The notes under the pieces are model-generated. The model was given only the letters and a program-made list of their open reading frames with translations. It was not told the DNA's origin and did no database searches. A program made the translations under genes and the position numbers. 22,115 bases of DNA. It comes from Limnochordia bacterium (GTDB lineage: Bacteria > Bacillota > Limnochordia > Darwinibacteriales > B1SED10-159). Shown piece after piece: positions 21,687 to 22,115 of the stretch (positions are counted from its first letter, which is position 1; each line of letters starts with the position of its first letter). The DNA is taken from NCBI GenBank assembly GCA_007132255.1, contig SLOZ01000076.1:1-22115 (forward strand), in the 5' to 3' direction.

Positions 21687-22115
21687 ATGGCAAAAGTACT
21701 TAAGATTGGTGTTATTGGCTGTGGTGGTATCGCCAATGGTAAACATATGCCCAGCCTAGCTAAGCAGAAGAATGCAGAAATGGTGGCGTTTTGTGACATT
21801 ATCCCTGAGCGGGCCAAAAAGGCTGCGGCCGACTATGGCGTGGCCAAAGCTGATGTTTATGAAGATTACAAGGAGTTACTGAAAGATAAGAAGATTGACG
21901 TTGTACACGTTTGTACGCCGAACAGCTCGCACTCGGAAATCACCGTTGCTGCGCTGGAGGCCGGCAAACATGTCATGTGTGAAAAGCCGATGGCCAAGAC
22001 GGCGGCGGAAGCCCGTGCTATGTTGGAAGCTGCCAAACGCACAGGCAAAAAATTAAGCATTGGTTATCAGAATCGCTGCCTTCCCGAAAGCCAATACCTC
22101 AAGGCCCTTTGCGAC
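21687..22115 (+). CDS. Gfo/Idh/MocA family NAD(P)-dependent oxidoreductase, N-terminal part
   Basis: The first 143 codons of a gene that continues beyond the window. The Rossmann fold opens KIGVIGCGGIANGKHMPSL, with the GxGGIA dinucleotide-binding loop. D-x-x-P-E-R-A follows at the end of strand 2 (FCDIIPERA). Then come VCTPNSSHSEITVAALEAGKHVMCEKPMA, with the family EKP motif at 99-101 (K100), and GYQNR. These enzymes oxidise or reduce sugars, inositols or related polyols using NAD(P). The substrate cannot be told from the N-terminus. AAGGAGG ends 6 nt before ATG 21687. It has its own promoter and is not part of the usual housekeeping cluster, so it probably starts an accessory sugar-metabolism region. 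Confidence 0.92.
   Translation, partial: MAKVLKIGVIGCGGIANGKHMPSLAKQKNAEMVAFCDIIPERAKKAAADYGVAKADVYEDYKELLKDKKIDVVHVCTPNSSHSEITVAALEAGKHVMCEKPMAKTAAEARAMLEAAKRTGKKLSIGYQNRCLPESQYLKALCD

Overview
The window is a housekeeping segment of a Gram-positive, Bacillota-type chromosome of roughly 50% GC by eye. The evidence is the conserved order comEA-comEC-holA-rpsT ... lepA-hemW-hrcA-grpE-dnaK-dnaJ-prmA-rsmE-mtaB-HIT-rpsU-nfeD-floA, a perfect CIRCE operator, AGGAGG-type ribosome binding sites and frequent TTG/GTG starts. I cannot name the genus. The gene order differs from Bacillus: a GerMN-domain gene and murJ lie between rpsT and lepA, where Bacillus has gpr and spoIIP.

Layout. 1-3432: end of comEA, then comEC and holA, tightly packed on the + strand. 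A shared hairpin terminator separates holA from convergent rpsT, which has its own sigma-A-type promoter. 3994-4578 (-): a GerMN membrane protein, divergent from murJ (4865-6442). 6513-9510: lepA and hemW, abutting and driven by an extended -10 promoter. 9530-14277: the heat-shock operon hrcA-grpE-dnaK-dnaJ, with TTGACA promoter, CIRCE, and a strong hairpin between hrcA and grpE. 14843-18234: prmA-rsmE-mtaB-HIT, for translation-apparatus modification plus a nucleotide hydrolase. 18240-18532: rpsU as a single-gene unit. 18564-21480: nfeD-floA and a small acidic membrane protein. 21632 to the end: a promoter and the first 143 codons of a Gfo/Idh/MocA dehydrogenase.

The least ordinary part is the 565-base gap between dnaJ and prmA. 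It begins with two tandem palindromic elements. Each is exactly 121 bp, flanked by CTAG, with 16-nt arms (CTAG included) that pair at 15 of 16 positions and a central hairpin at an identical offset. The interiors have diverged, but the central stem carries a compensatory base-pair swap. They look like a MITE or ERIC-like family, with one copy inserted in the CTAG of the other. The rest of the gap ends in a classical terminator only 36 nt before prmA, suggesting either the 3' end of the dnaK operon transcript, a small RNA, or an attenuated prmA leader.

I saw no CRISPR array, tRNA, rRNA, transposase gene or phage gene.
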